DNA of 64,000 nucleotides from contig NZ_BMQV01000024.1 in the NCBI RefSeq assembly GCF_014648295.1, positions 1-64,000 on the forward strand, written 5' to 3'. Positions 1-13,139 of this stretch are shown here, in pieces; the first letter of the stretch is position 1, and each line of letters begins with the position of its first letter. The DNA is from Shewanella saliphila (lineage in GTDB: Bacteria; Pseudomonadota; Gammaproteobacteria; Enterobacterales; Shewanellaceae). Under the pieces are notes generated by a model, which saw nothing but the letters and a program-made list of their open reading frames with translations, was not told where the DNA came from and made no database searches. A program made the position numbers and the translations under genes.

Positions 1-125
1 TTAGCGCCTGCGATAACGGCACATAGCGAACCAAACAGTACCTCAAAAAGGCAATAGGTCACTTTAGCCCCTTGACGCTGGTCTGTTATTGTTTGGAAAT
101 TCTCTTTGAAGTGGTCAATATGCAT
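1..125 (-). CDS. ISAs1-family transposase, N-terminal part (runs off the window)
   Basis: The reverse strand is open from an ATG at 125 to the window edge and gives 41 residues beginning MHIDHFKENF. It has the pattern 'DxRQ..KVTYCLFEVL..SLCAVIAGA', which matches the N-terminal DDE_Tnp_1-associated domain of ISAs1/H-repeat transposases (for example the 'D.RQ.WKVEHKLSDILLLTICAVI.GA' stretch of E. coli YhhI). The catalytic DDE residues lie outside the window, so activity cannot be judged. Family assignment is from recognition of this short region only. It is transcribed leftward, away from the HsdR-like gene. Confidence 0.7.
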   Translation of the reverse strand, partial: MHIDHFKENFQTITDQRQGAKVTYCLFEVLFGSLCAVIAGA

Positions 126-222
126 GATGTGCTCCCGAAAAAAGGGAGTATAAGATCATAGCGAGATGTTAACGTCAAATAGTGCGTCGAATTGTTCGAA
201 AAACGTTCACGATCTCGCCCTG
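1..222 (-). mobile_element. End of an ISAs1-like insertion sequence (boundary tentative)
   Basis: Upstream of the transposase start, the reverse-strand sequence beginning at 222 reads CAGGGCGAGATCGTGAACG. A CAGGG-type end roughly 100 bp before the transposase start is plausible for this family. The other terminus is outside the window, so neither the inverted repeat nor a target duplication can be confirmed. The boundary is an inference. Confidence 0.35.
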
Positions 223-289
223 GCGCCGCACCAAAGCATATTGTCACAGCAGCCAGTTTTTCTCGCCCAAGATTATTTTTAAACTTCAA
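221..289 (-). pseudogene. Possible 5' remnant of a gene cut by the insertion sequence
   Basis: On the reverse strand a strong ribosome-binding site (GAGGAG, 295-300) sits 5 bases before a TTG at 289. It opens a frame reading MKFKNNLGREKLAAVTICFG up to the putative IS end near 222. The frame continues into IS sequence. I do not recognise the product. It may be the beginning of a gene interrupted by the IS, or an incidental frame; the good Shine-Dalgarno spacing is the only real support. Confidence 0.25.
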
Positions 290-488
290 GTTAACTCCTC
301 ATCCGTTGAGCCGATTTATTTAAGCAAACTAAATCTGTTTTAAATTTACAGTAAACACTCACAAAAGACAGCAATTCTACGGGTTAGTGAGATGCAAAAA
401 AGCGACTACACAATGAGTCAGTCGCTTGTTATCAAGCTTTAGCAGTTAAATACTCACAATTTTTTGGTGCTAAACTAAAAAGAGTAAA
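290..488. other. Intergenic stretch between the IS region and the HsdR-like gene
   Basis: This AT-rich segment contains no ORF of note. It holds the putative ribosome-binding site of the leftward fragment at 289 and the hairpin terminator of the HsdR-like gene (396-427). Nothing else recognisable was seen. Confidence 0.5.
396..427 (-). terminator. Intrinsic terminator of the HsdR-like gene
   Basis: An 8-bp perfect stem (AAGCGACT at 400-407 with AGTCGCTT at 420-427) is followed on the reverse strand by a T run. It lies about 60 bases after the stop of the HsdR-like gene. Confidence 0.65.
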
Positions 489-1550
489 TTATTCATAGTA
501 TGCTGTTGTTTGTAATAATATCTCACTAAAATCAAAGATTTGATCAATAGTCTCTATCGGATGTCGAGTTTCATTTTTATCAACATCGAACAACCCAAGA
601 TATTTTTGTTTGGCATTAAAGTGCAAACGGCATAAAGGTTTGCGATTATTGTCATCTAATAACACACCAAAATAGCTCTGAGTATCTCTTGCAATAATTC
701 TCGTTGCATCTACTTTTTGTCTTAAGATAGCTTTAACGATATTAAAACCTTCAACTTCATCATTAGTGGTAATAATTTTTGGTTTATCATCATCTTGCGT
801 ATGGAGAGTTTCTTCATCTTTTTTTGAAACTTGCTCGCCACCGATTGCCGATTTCAACCTGTCATTAATACTATCACTTAGAAATTGTCTTAAGGCTTTC
901 TTTGTAATTTCAGTAAACTGTTGCTTAACTTTAGGTGTAAGTACACCGTCATATGCTCTTGCAGCGAAAAATTTAATAAACTCTTCTTCTGGTTCTTTAA
1001 ATTGCTCATTTAACAATTTTTTTATTTGATTTAAATATTTAAGTTCACCAGCGGCACTCACGATAGACTCAACATCAAATGAAGATTTAGTGAGTTTCTT
1101 AAGCTCAGGAACCAAATGCTCATCAATATTTAATAAATCTAAGGTTAAAAATGGTTTTTCATCCATCTTATTAGGGGCATCAAGATCGGTAAAAAATTGG
1201 TATTCTGTGCCGTTTGTTAAAATGGCCAAACGAGAGTTTGTAACCGAAAAATACCTAAAAAGTTGTCCTGCATGTTTAATGGATAGCTTTTCACCATATT
1301 TTTTGCATTCGATAAGAATTTGTACCTCGCCATCCTTAACTAATGCATAGTCTACTTTCTCACCTTTTTTCGTGACTATATCGGCAGTAAACTCAGGGAT
1401 TACCTCGTTGGGATTAAAAACATCATAACCTAATACTGTATGTAAAAATGGCATGATCAACGCATTTTTAGTAGCTTCTTCAGTTTGCAAACTGGCTGCT
1501 ATTTCAGGAATCCTTTTTGATAAAACATCTATTCGTTCAATAAAATCCAT
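489..1550 (-). CDS. Orphan protein with type I restriction enzyme HsdR N-terminal-like nuclease domain
   Basis: This 353-residue protein resembles the free-standing 'type I restriction enzyme R protein N-terminal domain' family often found in prophages and islands. Residues 60-85 carry the PD-(D/E)xK pattern: Asp67 in 'KVDYAL', then Glu81-x-Lys83 in 'LIECKK', preceded by an acidic helix at 20-36 ('LQTEEATKNALIMPFL'). There are no helicase motifs and no hsdM or hsdS neighbour, so it is not a classical type I subunit. The C-terminal third (about 265-353) is a separate unrecognised region. It is a single gene with its own terminator, between an IS and glmS. A nuclease or phage-defence role is inference; DNA substrate and partners are unknown. 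Confidence 0.75.
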   Translation of the reverse strand: MDFIERIDVLSKRIPEIAASLQTEEATKNALIMPFLHTVLGYDVFNPNEVIPEFTADIVTKKGEKVDYALVKDGEVQILIECKKYGEKLSIKHAGQLFRYFSVTNSRLAILTNGTEYQFFTDLDAPNKMDEKPFLTLDLLNIDEHLVPELKKLTKSSFDVESIVSAAGELKYLNQIKKLLNEQFKEPEEEFIKFFAARAYDGVLTPKVKQQFTEITKKALRQFLSDSINDRLKSAIGGEQVSKKDEETLHTQDDDKPKIITTNDEVEGFNIVKAILRQKVDATRIIARDTQSYFGVLLDDNNRKPLCRLHFNAKQKYLGLFDVDKNETRHPIETIDQIFDFSEILLQTTAYYE

Positions 1551-1650
1551 CTCATCGACCTCGTGTTAATGATTAATGTCACTCCAATTTCAAGTTAGCA
1601 GATAAAAACCAAATACCATAATATTTTCTTGAGCATTTTTCAAACAATAA

Positions 1651-1676
1651 AAAAGGCTTCCATAAGAAGCCTTTTT
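1651..1676 (-). terminator. Intrinsic terminator after glmS
   Basis: The stem AAAAGGCTTC / GAAGCCTTTT with loop CATAA carries A and T runs on both sides, so it could act in both directions. It lies 17 bases beyond the glmS stop, in the region that is the classic Tn7 target in many bacteria. No Tn7-type end was recognised. Confidence 0.8.
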
Positions 1677-1692
1677 TAATTAAATCATAAAC

Positions 1693-3522
1693 TTACTCTA
1701 CTGTGACGCTTTTTGCGAGGTTACGTGGTTGGTCAACATCGGTACCTTTAATTAAAGCCACATGGTATGACAATAACTGTAGTGGAATGGTGTAAATCAG
1801 TGGTGCCATAAACTCATCACAATGTGGTACCTGGATGACTTTCATGGTGTCGTCTGATTCAAACTCAGCATCGACATCAGCAAAAACATACATTAATCCA
1901 CCACGAGCACGAACTTCTTCAACGTTCGATTTAAGCTTTTCAAGTAATTCATTGTTGGGTGCGACAACAATCACTGGCATATCAGCGTCAATAAGCGCTA
2001 ACGGGCCGTGCTTTAGCTCGCCTGATGCATAAGCTTCTGCGTGAATGTATGAAATTTCTTTCAGCTTTAATGCGCCTTCCATTGCAATAGGATACTGGTC
2101 ACCACGGCCTAAAAATAATGCATGCTGTTTATCTGCAAAATCTTCTGCTAGTTCAATAATTGCATCATTTAACCCTAATGCTTGCTCAACTTTGGCAGGC
2201 ATTGACAGTAAGCTTTGAGTAATCGCCGCTTCCATATCGCTAGACATGCCATTATGACGACCAATTGCCGTTGTAAGCATTAATAAACCGGCAAGCTGCA
2301 CGGTAAAAGCTTTGGTTGATGCTACGCCTATTTCAACACCAGCTTTCATCATATAAGCCATGTCAGATTCACGCACTAATGATGAACCCGCCGAGTTACA
2401 AATGGTCAATGTGGCCTTGTAGCCCATTTCTTTTGCTAAGCGCATTGCCGCTAATGTGTCGGCAGTTTCACCAGACTGTGAAATAGTCACTAATAGACTT
2501 TTTGGGAATAGGTGCGACTTGCGGTAGCGAAATTCTGATGCTATTTCAACGTTACACGATACTCCTGCCCAGTCTTCTAACCAGTAACGCGCAGCCATAC
2601 CAGCATGGTAACTGGTACCACAGGCAATTATTTGTACGTGTTTAATGTCTTTTAATAGTTCTGCTGCATTTTCACCAAACGCACTGTCGAGCACTTTTCC
2701 ACCCGTAATACGCCCCTCTAAAGTATGGGTAATGGCTGTTGGCTGCTCGTAAATCTCTTTAAGCATGTAATGACGGTACTCACCTTTATCACCCGCATCA
2801 TGGGTAACTTCAGACTCTTTAATTTCACGCTTAACAGGATTACCATCGATATCAAAAATACTGACTTCACGACGAGTGATTTCCGCGACATCTCCTTCTT
2901 CTAAAAAGGCAAAAGAACGGGTAACGGGTAATAAGGCTAATTGGTCAGAGGCAACAAAGTTTTCACCTAAACCAAAACCAATCACTAACGGACTGCCACT
3001 GCGAGCTACAACCATACGCTCGCTATCACGACGATCAATAACAACTGTACCGTAAGCACCTTCTAGCTGTTTAACCGTGGCTTGAACTGCAGCCAATAAA
3101 TTAGCCGTAGCTTTAAGCTCATGATGCACAAGGTGACAAATAACTTCAGTGTCGGTATCTGATGAAAATACATAACCTAAACCTTTAAGCATCTCACGTA
3201 GTTTGTTGTGGTTTTCAATAATACCGTTGTGTACAACCGCAATGTCATTTTCTGATAAATGTGGATGAGCATTACGCTCGCTTGGTTCGCCGTGGGTAGC
3301 CCAGCGGGTATGAGCGATACCAGTACCACCAGCCAGTGGCGCGGCATCTAACGCTGATGACAATTCTTGTACTTTGCCTAAACGACGAGTACGGCTTATT
3401 TCACCTTGATTAATAACAGCAACACCGGCTGAGTCATAACCTCGGTATTCAAGACGACGAAGGCCTTCGACTAAAATCTCTGCAACATCCCTTTGTGCAA
3501 CAGCACCTACGATTCCACACAT
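1693..3522 (-). CDS. glmS: Glutamine-fructose-6-phosphate aminotransferase (isomerizing)
   Basis: This cytoplasmic enzyme makes glucosamine-6-phosphate from fructose-6-phosphate and glutamine, the first step toward UDP-GlcNAc. The 609 residues match the family length. Cys2, the glutaminase nucleophile, follows the initiator Met (MCGIVGAV). The N-terminal class II amidotransferase domain is followed by two SIS sugar-isomerase domains, with 'CGTSYHAG' and 'SQSGETADT' in the first and the conserved C-terminal tail 'LAKSVTVE'. The start has a good AAAGGA site. It lies 24 bases after the DeoR-type regulator in the same direction, so the two are probably cotranscribed. GlmU, the later enzyme of the same pathway, is just upstream. 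Confidence 0.98.
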   Translation of the reverse strand: MCGIVGAVAQRDVAEILVEGLRRLEYRGYDSAGVAVINQGEISRTRRLGKVQELSSALDAAPLAGGTGIAHTRWATHGEPSERNAHPHLSENDIAVVHNGIIENHNKLREMLKGLGYVFSSDTDTEVICHLVHHELKATANLLAAVQATVKQLEGAYGTVVIDRRDSERMVVARSGSPLVIGFGLGENFVASDQLALLPVTRSFAFLEEGDVAEITRREVSIFDIDGNPVKREIKESEVTHDAGDKGEYRHYMLKEIYEQPTAITHTLEGRITGGKVLDSAFGENAAELLKDIKHVQIIACGTSYHAGMAARYWLEDWAGVSCNVEIASEFRYRKSHLFPKSLLVTISQSGETADTLAAMRLAKEMGYKATLTICNSAGSSLVRESDMAYMMKAGVEIGVASTKAFTVQLAGLLMLTTAIGRHNGMSSDMEAAITQSLLSMPAKVEQALGLNDAIIELAEDFADKQHALFLGRGDQYPIAMEGALKLKEISYIHAEAYASGELKHGPLALIDADMPVIVVAPNNELLEKLKSNVEEVRARGGLMYVFADVDAEFESDDTMKVIQVPHCDEFMAPLIYTIPLQLLSYHVALIKGTDVDQPRNLAKSVTVE

Positions 3523-3546
3523 AGTATTTTCCTTTGAGATATTAAT

Positions 3547-4317
3547 TTAGTTGGCATACGGCGCAAGTATGACTTTAACACCGAGTGCTGAAATGGTTTC
3601 TACAGCTTGCGGGCTGACGTTGTCGTCGGTGACTAAAACATTAACAACATCCCACGACAGTTCTAGGTTGGGGATCCGTCGACCTATTTTTGTCGACTCT
3701 AATAACACCACAACCTCTCGAGACATTTCGGCCATCACTTTACTGAGGCCAGTGAGTTCATTAAATGTGGTAGTTCCACGGTCTAAATCTAGGCCATCAG
3801 CACCAATAAACAGTTGGTCGAAGTTATATGAACGCAATACTTGCTCTGCAACTTGGCCCTGAAAAGACTCTGAATGTGGGTCCCAAGTACCACCGGTCAT
3901 CAATAATGTCGGCTCATTTTCAAGATCATGAATCGCGTTTGCCAGCTGCAATGAATTAGTCATCACCACTAAACCACGCTTATCATTAAGTTGTTGTACG
4001 ATCCCTGATGTGGTGCTACCACTGTCAATTATGATTCGGTTATGATCGCGAATAAGCTCTGCCGCTTTTGTGGCAATAGCTTGTTTGTTTAATGACAATG
4101 ACTCATTGGTTATTTGTGTCATTTCTTGCGGTAGTTGGACAGCACCGCCATAGCGACGTAACAATAATCCGTGCGTCTCTAGCATGGCCAAATCTTTGCG
4201 GATCGTAACTTCTGAGGTTGAGAACAAACTGGCCAGCTCATCGACACTAACTTCACCTTGGTCGTTGACCAATTTAATAATCGAATGGCGGCGTTGTTGG
4301 GTATTACGCTTAGTCAT
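3547..4317 (-). CDS. DeoR-family transcriptional regulator next to glmS
   Basis: The 256-residue protein has an N-terminal DeoR winged helix-turn-helix (about 5-60, 'RRHSIIKLVNDQGEVSVDELA' region with 'SEVTIRKDL' as recognition helix) and a C-terminal sugar-phosphate-sensing DeoRC domain (about 75-235) with the family motif 'IIDSGSTT'. It lies directly upstream of glmS on the same strand, which suggests control of amino-sugar synthesis with a phosphorylated sugar as effector; that is inference. Its own upstream region has a 9-bp inverted repeat (4336-4380) that could be an autoregulatory operator. It belongs to the AgaR/GlpR type; the exact orthologue is not claimed. Confidence 0.9.
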   Translation of the reverse strand: MTKRNTQQRRHSIIKLVNDQGEVSVDELASLFSTSEVTIRKDLAMLETHGLLLRRYGGAVQLPQEMTQITNESLSLNKQAIATKAAELIRDHNRIIIDSGSTTSGIVQQLNDKRGLVVMTNSLQLANAIHDLENEPTLLMTGGTWDPHSESFQGQVAEQVLRSYNFDQLFIGADGLDLDRGTTTFNELTGLSKVMAEMSREVVVLLESTKIGRRIPNLELSWDVVNVLVTDDNVSPQAVETISALGVKVILAPYAN

Positions 4318-4335
4318 TTTATTAAAAACCGTTAT

Positions 4336-4380
4336 AAAAGTTTCGTTTCGAAAGATATTTTAGCATCAAATGAAACTTTT
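4336..4380. promoter_or_regulatory. Candidate DeoR operator upstream of the deoR-like gene and glmS
   Basis: AAAAGTTTC (4336-4344) and GAAACTTTT (4372-4380) form a perfect 9-bp inverted repeat, with the palindrome TTTCGAAA (4346-4353) between them. It begins 19 bases upstream of the regulator's start. DeoR-family operators are commonly repeats with this TTTC/GAAA character. Function is inferred from position and symmetry. Confidence 0.45.
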
Positions 4381-4419
4381 TCTAGATCTGAATCATTAAA
4401 ATTGAAATAAAAGTACAAA

Positions 4420-4446
4420 AAAACCTCTGTTGTTAGCAGAGGTTTT
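4420..4446 (-). terminator. Intrinsic terminator after glmU
   Basis: The stem AAAACCTCTG / CAGAGGTTTT is followed on the reverse strand by a run of T. It separates glmU from the deoR-glmS unit. Confidence 0.8.
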
Positions 4447-4477
4447 GACAGTAAACGCCAGTATTGAGCTTACGGTA

Positions 4478-5842
4478 TTACTTTTTAATCTTCACTGGAC
4501 GTTGCCAACCTGAAATATGGCGCTGCTTTACACGGGTAATAACTAATTCATCTTCTGCTACGTCTTTAGTGATCGTAGAGCCGGCACCCAAGGTGGCGTT
4601 TTTGCCAATTGTCACAGGGGCAACTAATTGAGTGTCGCTTCCTACAAAGACGCCGTCTTCGATGGTGGTAATAAACTTATTAGCGCCGTCGTAGTTACAA
4701 GTAATGGTCCCTGCGCCAATATTAACACCGGCACCAATAACAGCATCACCGAGATAAGCTAAATGACCTGCTTTAGAACCCTCGCCTAAAACCGCCTTTT
4801 TGATTTCAACGAAATTACCAATGTGCGCATCTTGCTTCAGTTCAGCGCCAGGGCGTAATCGTGCAAACGGCCCTGCACTTGCCGCTTGACCCAGTTTTGC
4901 CCCTTCTACGATGGTATAAGGTTTAATTTCAGCGTTATCGGCAATCTCGCAGTTTATCAGAATAGCACCAGCGCCAATCGTGACGTTATTACCTAATACT
5001 ACCGTCCCCTGGAAAATGACATTGATATCTATCATCACATCCATACCCACCGTGACATCACCGCGAATATCGATACGTGCAGGGTCACGTAAATTGGCAC
5101 CTTCTAACATGAGTTTTTCAGCGGCGCGAGCTTGGTAAGCACGCTCTAATTGTGCTAATTGCACACGATTATTTGCGCCTTCAACTTCAATAGCAGACTG
5201 GGGTTGTGACGTGGTTATCGCGACACCATCAGCATGTGCCATGGCAATAATGTCTGTTAAATAGTATTCACCTTGAGCATTGTTGTTAGATAACCTGTTC
5301 AACCACGCTTTTAATTGCTTACCGGGTACCGCCATGATGCCGGTATTCACTTCAGTGATTTTTAATTGGTCTGCATTAGCATCTTTTTGCTCAACGATAC
5401 CGACCACTTTACCGAATTCTCTCACTATACGGCCATAGCCTGTTGGGTTAACAAGATTAACGGTTAAAATCGCGAGGCCATTTTTTTCACGTGCGGCAAG
5501 CAAGCTTTCGAGTGTCGATTGTTGAATTAGCGGTACATCACCGTAGAGGATCAGCACGGTATCGTCGTCGTTAATATTAGGGTTGGCCTGTGCCACTGCA
5601 TGGCCTGTACCAAGCTGCTCAGCTTGCAACACCCAATTTAATGTTTGCTCACCTAATGCCGCTTGTAGCTTATCTGCACCATAGCCATACACCAATTGAA
5701 TCGCTTGTGAGCCTAATGAGTTAGCGGTGTCGATAACATGCTGAACCATACTTTTATGGGCTATTGGATGCAGAACTTTAGGCAAATCTGAGCGCATGCG
5801 AGTTCCTTTGCCTGCAGCTAAGATGACAACATTTAACGACAT
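4478..5842 (-). CDS. glmU: Bifunctional N-acetylglucosamine-1-phosphate uridyltransferase / glucosamine-1-phosphate acetyltransferase
   Basis: It catalyses the last two steps to UDP-GlcNAc, the precursor of peptidoglycan and LPS. The N-terminal pyrophosphorylase domain begins with the nucleotide-binding loop 'LAAGKGTRM'. From about residue 250 the C-terminal half is a left-handed beta helix of hexapeptide repeats with the acetyltransferase region '[20 protein letters not shown]'. I chose the ATG at 5842 (454 residues), not the in-frame TTG at 5857, because an AAGGAA site is correctly spaced before the ATG and is itself part of the extra codons. It lies just downstream of the atp operon and is separated from it by a terminator. 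Confidence 0.97.
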   Translation of the reverse strand: MSLNVVILAAGKGTRMRSDLPKVLHPIAHKSMVQHVIDTANSLGSQAIQLVYGYGADKLQAALGEQTLNWVLQAEQLGTGHAVAQANPNINDDDTVLILYGDVPLIQQSTLESLLAAREKNGLAILTVNLVNPTGYGRIVREFGKVVGIVEQKDANADQLKITEVNTGIMAVPGKQLKAWLNRLSNNNAQGEYYLTDIIAMAHADGVAITTSQPQSAIEVEGANNRVQLAQLERAYQARAAEKLMLEGANLRDPARIDIRGDVTVGMDVMIDINVIFQGTVVLGNNVTIGAGAILINCEIADNAEIKPYTIVEGAKLGQAASAGPFARLRPGAELKQDAHIGNFVEIKKAVLGEGSKAGHLAYLGDAVIGAGVNIGAGTITCNYDGANKFITTIEDGVFVGSDTQLVAPVTIGKNATLGAGSTITKDVAEDELVITRVKQRHISGWQRPVKIKK

Positions 5843-5942
5843 GGTTGATTCCTTCAAAAGTACATTTTATTCAATTTGGCGCTATTTTAGCTTAATCACG
5901 TTACAAATGAAAAATATCCCATTATTTCTTAATGATAAATAA

Positions 5943-5971
5943 AAAAGGCGACTCGTAATGAGTCGCCTTTT
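5943..5971 (-). terminator. Intrinsic terminator of the atp operon
   Basis: The stem AAAAGGCGACT / AGTCGCCTTTT with a short CGTAATG loop is followed by T residues on the reverse strand, 18 bases after the atpC stop. Confidence 0.85.
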
Positions 5972-5989
5972 CAGCGTCAAATAATCAGA

Positions 5990-6418
5990 TTATCTGGTGA
6001 TATTTTTCTTAATGGTTTCAACTACTTTCAATTGAGCCAAAGATTTGGCCAATTCAATAGCAGCAGCTTCATAATTGAAGTCAGTACCAGCATTAGCAAT
6101 AGCTTGCTCTGCACGTTCCTTCGCTTCTAAAGCGGCTTTTTCATCAATATCATCGGCACGTAATGCTACATCAGCAAGCACTGATATTGCAGTAGGTTGT
6201 ACTTCCAGTAAACCACCTGAAAGATACAACACTTCTTCACTACCATCTTGCTTGATAAAGCGCGCCATACCAGGCTTGATTTTTGTTAGTAGAGCAACGT
6301 GGTTAGGCATAATACCTAACTCACCTTCAGCACCGTTCACTTCAAAAAAGCTCACTTCGCCGTGGTAGATGCTGTCTTCTGCACTAACAATATCAAGTTG
6401 GACTGTTTTGGCTGCCAT
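5990..6418 (-). CDS. atpC: F1Fo ATP synthase epsilon subunit
   Basis: Epsilon belongs to the central stalk and inhibits wasteful ATP hydrolysis. The 142 residues contain the N-terminal beta-sandwich ('[35 protein letters not shown]' region) and a C-terminal helical hairpin rich in Ala, Glu and Lys. The ATG at 6418 is preferred to the adjacent TTG at 6421 because the AAGGAG site has better spacing and the family begins MA. It is the last gene of the leftward atpIBEFHAGDC operon and is followed by a terminator. Confidence 0.96.
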   Translation of the reverse strand: MAAKTVQLDIVSAEDSIYHGEVSFFEVNGAEGELGIMPNHVALLTKIKPGMARFIKQDGSEEVLYLSGGLLEVQPTAISVLADVALRADDIDEKAALEAKERAEQAIANAGTDFNYEAAAIELAKSLAQLKVVETIKKNITR

Positions 6419-6454
6419 CAAGTTCTCCTTAAAGAACTAAGCTTTACGGCCTAG

Positions 6455-8741
<2,287 letters not shown>

Positions 8742-8794
8742 CTCTACTCTCCAATCTGGGACCTGAGGTGCCTAATGACACCTCTTGTTCATTA

Positions 8795-10336
8795 TTACCA
8801 GGTTTGGGTTTCAATGAACTTGTCCATGCCTGCCTTCAACTCACCTTCGATATCAGCGTTATAATCGCCAGTAGCGTTGATGGTTTTGATTAGGTCAGCA
8901 TGTTGACTGTTCATGTATGAAAGCAGAGCGGCTTCGAAGCGACCGATTTCGTTTAAAGCAACACCTTTAAGGTAGCCTTTTTCAGCTGCGAAAATAGACA
9001 CAGCCTGGGCAGCAACGCTCATAGGAGCATATTGCTTTTGCTTCATTAATTCGGTTACACGCTCACCATGCTCAAGTTGAGCACGAGTTGCATCATCTAA
9101 ATCAGATGCAAACTGTGAGAACGCTGCAAGCTCTCGATACTGTGCAAGTGCAGTACGGATACCGCCAGACAGTTTCTTGATGATCTTAGTCTGCGCTGCA
9201 CCACCAACACGAGAAACAGAAATACCTGGGTTAACTGCTGGACGTAAGCCCGAGTTAAACAAGTCAGTCTCAAGGAAGATCTGACCATCTGTAATAGAAA
9301 TTACGTTGGTCGGTACGAACGCTGATACGTCACCAGCTTGGGTTTCAATAATAGGTAACGCGGTTAACGAACCGGTTTGACCTGTTACTGCACCGTTTGT
9401 GAACTTTTCTACATAGTTCACGTTTACGCGTGATGCACGCTCTAGTAAACGCGAGTGTAGATAGAATACGTCACCTGGGTATGCTTCACGTCCTGGTGGA
9501 CGCTTCAATAGCAATGAAATTTGACGGTAAGCAACTGCTTGCTTAGACAAATCATCATATACGATTAAAGAATCTTCACCGCGGTCACGGAAGTATTCAC
9601 CCATAGAACAACCAGAATATGGCGCTAAGAATTGCAGAGCGGCAGCTTCAGAAGCTGATGCTACTACAACGATAGTGTTAGCAAGTGCACCATGTTCTTC
9701 AAGTTTGCGTACTACGTTAGCGATGGTAGAAGCTTTCTGACCAACAGCAACATAGACACACTTAATACCTGAATCTTTCTGGTTGATAATTGCATCGATA
9801 GCCATCGCTGTTTTACCAGTCTGACGGTCACCAATGATCAATTCACGTTGACCACGACCGATTGGGATCATGGCATCAACAGCTTTATAACCAGTTTGGA
9901 TTGGTTGATCTACTGATTTACGCTCAATAACACCAGGGGCAATAACTTCAACAGGAGAGAAACCATCGTTGTCGATAGGTCCTTTACCGTCGATTGGCTC
10001 ACCAAGGGTGTTAACAACACGACCAAGTAGTCCACGACCAACTGGTACTTCAAGAATACGACCAGTGGTTCTAACTTTTGCGCCTTCTGCTAAATTAGCA
10101 TAAGGGCCCATTACTACGGCGCCTACAGAATCACGTTCTAAGTTCAACGCGATTGCAAAACGGCCACCAGGCAGTTCGATCATTTCACCTTGCATTACAT
10201 CGGCAAGGCCGTTAATGCGAATGATGCCGTCACTTACTGCAACGATAGTACCTTCGTTGCGAGCTTCACTAACGACGTCGAACTGCTCGATCCGCTGCTT
10301 AATCAGATCGCTGATTTCAGTGGAATTCAGTTGCAT
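8795..10336 (-). CDS. atpA: F1Fo ATP synthase alpha subunit
   Basis: Alpha is the non-catalytic nucleotide-binding F1 subunit. With the ATG at 10336 the protein is 513 residues, the same as E. coli AtpA, and Walker A (GDRQTGKT) falls at 169-176. The in-frame TTG two codons upstream was rejected because GGGAG is correctly spaced for the ATG. Other landmarks are '[23 protein letters not shown]' and '[32 protein letters not shown]'. It lies between atpH and atpG. Confidence 0.98.
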   Translation of the reverse strand: MQLNSTEISDLIKQRIEQFDVVSEARNEGTIVAVSDGIIRINGLADVMQGEMIELPGGRFAIALNLERDSVGAVVMGPYANLAEGAKVRTTGRILEVPVGRGLLGRVVNTLGEPIDGKGPIDNDGFSPVEVIAPGVIERKSVDQPIQTGYKAVDAMIPIGRGQRELIIGDRQTGKTAMAIDAIINQKDSGIKCVYVAVGQKASTIANVVRKLEEHGALANTIVVVASASEAAALQFLAPYSGCSMGEYFRDRGEDSLIVYDDLSKQAVAYRQISLLLKRPPGREAYPGDVFYLHSRLLERASRVNVNYVEKFTNGAVTGQTGSLTALPIIETQAGDVSAFVPTNVISITDGQIFLETDLFNSGLRPAVNPGISVSRVGGAAQTKIIKKLSGGIRTALAQYRELAAFSQFASDLDDATRAQLEHGERVTELMKQKQYAPMSVAAQAVSIFAAEKGYLKGVALNEIGRFEAALLSYMNSQHADLIKTINATGDYNADIEGELKAGMDKFIETQTW

Positions 10337-10350
10337 GCTCAAACTCCCAA

Positions 10351-10884
10351 TTACGACTGCAGCTTATCAGACAAGCGCGATAACTTACCGCTTACCGAGC
10401 CATCAATGACTAGGTCGCCTGATTTAATAATCACACCGCCAATGAGCGATGCGTCGATGCTGCAATTCAGCTTAACTTTGCGTGCGAGACGTTTCTCTAG
10501 AGAAACACTAATTTGCTGCTGTTGCTCAGAGCTTAGCTCAGTAGCAGAAACCACAGTGGCTTCAACTTCTTTTGCCCACTCATTACGGTATTCAGCAAAA
10601 AGTAGCGATACTGTTGGCAGTATCCCTAAACGACCGTTTTCAGCCATTACCTTTATCAGGTTCTGACCTTGCTCGTTGACTTGTTCACCGCATACATTAA
10701 TAAACAGTGAGGCAAGTTGAGTACTCGCAAGAGTACCGTTAAGCAGTGGTTTCATTGATTCGTTTTCACTTACCAATGAGGCGAAAGCTAACATTTCTGT
10801 CCAGCTATCTACTGCTTTATGTTCAACAGCAAAATCAAAAGCTGCCTTTGCGTAAGGGCGAGCGATGGTGGTTAATTCAGCCAT
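10351..10884 (-). CDS. atpH: F1Fo ATP synthase delta subunit
   Basis: Delta connects the peripheral stalk to the top of F1. The 177 residues equal the E. coli length. The N-terminal six-helix domain begins '[19 protein letters not shown]', and the C-terminal region has the family signature '[28 protein letters not shown]'. It lies 14 bases after atpF and ahead of atpA in the operon. Confidence 0.97.
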   Translation of the reverse strand: MAELTTIARPYAKAAFDFAVEHKAVDSWTEMLAFASLVSENESMKPLLNGTLASTQLASLFINVCGEQVNEQGQNLIKVMAENGRLGILPTVSLLFAEYRNEWAKEVEATVVSATELSSEQQQQISVSLEKRLARKVKLNCSIDASLIGGVIIKSGDLVIDGSVSGKLSRLSDKLQS

Positions 10885-10898
10885 AACTCAACTCCTTA

Positions 10899-11369
10899 TC
10901 AAATTTCAGCAACAAGTTTATTAACAATGTCACTGTGGGCGGCTGGGTCAATCGAACGTTCAAGAATCTTCTCTGCGCCTACAACGGCTAGAGTAGCAAC
11001 TTGCTTACGCAAGTCATCTTTAACGCGATTACGTTCGTTTTCAATTTCTGCATTACCTTGAGCGATAATTTTAGCTCGCTCAACTTGTGCTTCAGCTTTA
11101 GCTTCTTCAACGATTTGAGCTTTACGCTTGTTAGCTTGCTCAATGATCTCGTTGGCAGTTACTTTTGCTTCTTTTAGCTGCTCAGTAGCTTTAATTTGCG
11201 CTAACTCTAGATCTTTTGCTGCACGGCCGGCATCTGCCAGACCATCAGCAATTTTCTTCTGGCGTTCTTCGATGGCATTCATCAACGGAGGCCATACAAA
11301 CTTCATGCAAAACCACACGAAGAGAATAAAGGCAACCGTCTGACCGAATAGGGTAGCGTTGAAATTCAC
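10899..11369 (-). CDS. atpF: F1Fo ATP synthase b subunit
   Basis: Subunit b is the peripheral stalk. It has one N-terminal membrane helix (about 5-25, '[24 protein letters not shown]') and then a long charged, Ala-rich coiled coil for dimerisation and delta binding. The 156 residues match E. coli AtpF. It follows atpE and precedes atpH. Confidence 0.97.
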   Translation of the reverse strand: MNFNATLFGQTVAFILFVWFCMKFVWPPLMNAIEERQKKIADGLADAGRAAKDLELAQIKATEQLKEAKVTANEIIEQANKRKAQIVEEAKAEAQVERAKIIAQGNAEIENERNRVKDDLRKQVATLAVVGAEKILERSIDPAAHSDIVNKLVAEI

Positions 11370-11406
11370 AACAGCCTCCTAGTTAGATTAAAGACAGAAG
11401 CGTTAA

Positions 11407-11685
<279 letters not shown>

Positions 11686-11723
11686 TTATTAATGATTTAG
11701 GTCAAAAAAATTTTCGGTTACCC

Positions 11724-12521
<798 letters not shown>

Positions 12522-12530
12522 TCATCCCAC

Positions 12531-12920
12531 TTAACTTTGCTTGAAATATAAAGGTGCTATCCAGTGCACAACTAACGCTAACGAATAACAAGTAAAAAGC
12601 GGCATAAATCCGACTTCCATGTTGATAAACACTAACGTAAACAATGCAATGGTCAACAGCATCTTTACCGCTTCCCCCCAGTAAAAGCTTTTAACCACTT
12701 TTGCTGCTGAGCTTGCCCCACTATGTGAGAAAGCTAGGGTTGCGAATACAAAATTAGGAAGTACAGCGATAATCGCACCTGCTAATGCAGACTGACCATA
12801 CTGTGCTCCCCACATTACGAAAAATAGTATTGAAATAATACTCGCAACAATCGCTTGTACCAGCACTAATTTATAGGCTGCTAACCTACCACGACGCGCT
12901 AAAACATTACCCAACTTCAT
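12531..12920 (-). CDS. atpI: ATP synthase assembly-associated protein I
   Basis: This is a small hydrophobic protein of 129 residues with four membrane segments ('LVLVQAIVASIISILFFVMWG', then 'SALAGAIIAVLPNFVFATLAF', and two more), typical of AtpI, which helps c-ring assembly. It is the first gene of the leftward atp operon. A sigma-70-like promoter (13001-13028) lies about 80 bases upstream of its start. Confidence 0.92.
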   Translation of the reverse strand: MKLGNVLARRGRLAAYKLVLVQAIVASIISILFFVMWGAQYGQSALAGAIIAVLPNFVFATLAFSHSGASSAAKVVKSFYWGEAVKMLLTIALFTLVFINMEVGFMPLFTCYSLALVVHWIAPLYFKQS

Positions 12921-13000
12921 ATCTCCGCATTAATGCCTTTCGCGGTCCTAATGTTAAATTTAATAGATTAAACTAGCCTTAAGATACAAAAAGCCTGCAA

Positions 13001-13028
13001 AGTATACCTTTTCGCGCTTTGTTTGCAA
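13001..13028 (-). promoter_or_regulatory. Sigma-70-like promoter of the atp operon
   Basis: On the reverse strand TTGCAA (13023-13028) and TATACT (13001-13006) are separated by 16 bases, a good match to sigma-70 elements. They lie upstream of atpI, between the parB stop and the operon. This is read from sequence and not experimentally supported. Confidence 0.6.
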
Positions 13029-13139
13029 CTTTGATGATAGGAAAACAACGATTTAATAAGTGAATTAGCGCTAAATATACAAAAGTAAAAATTAGCGCTG
13101 TGTCACAAAATTACTACATGAAATGGTTTAGTCGGCTTT

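Noticed and set aside
86-289. 67-residue reverse-strand ORF as a complete gene
   Set aside because: It runs across the probable IS end and overlaps the transposase start in another frame. Only its first 22 codons were kept, as a possible broken gene.
1560-1692. Tn7 insertion downstream of glmS
   Set aside because: The region is the classic Tn7 target, but no TGTGGGCGGACA-type end and no tns genes are visible.
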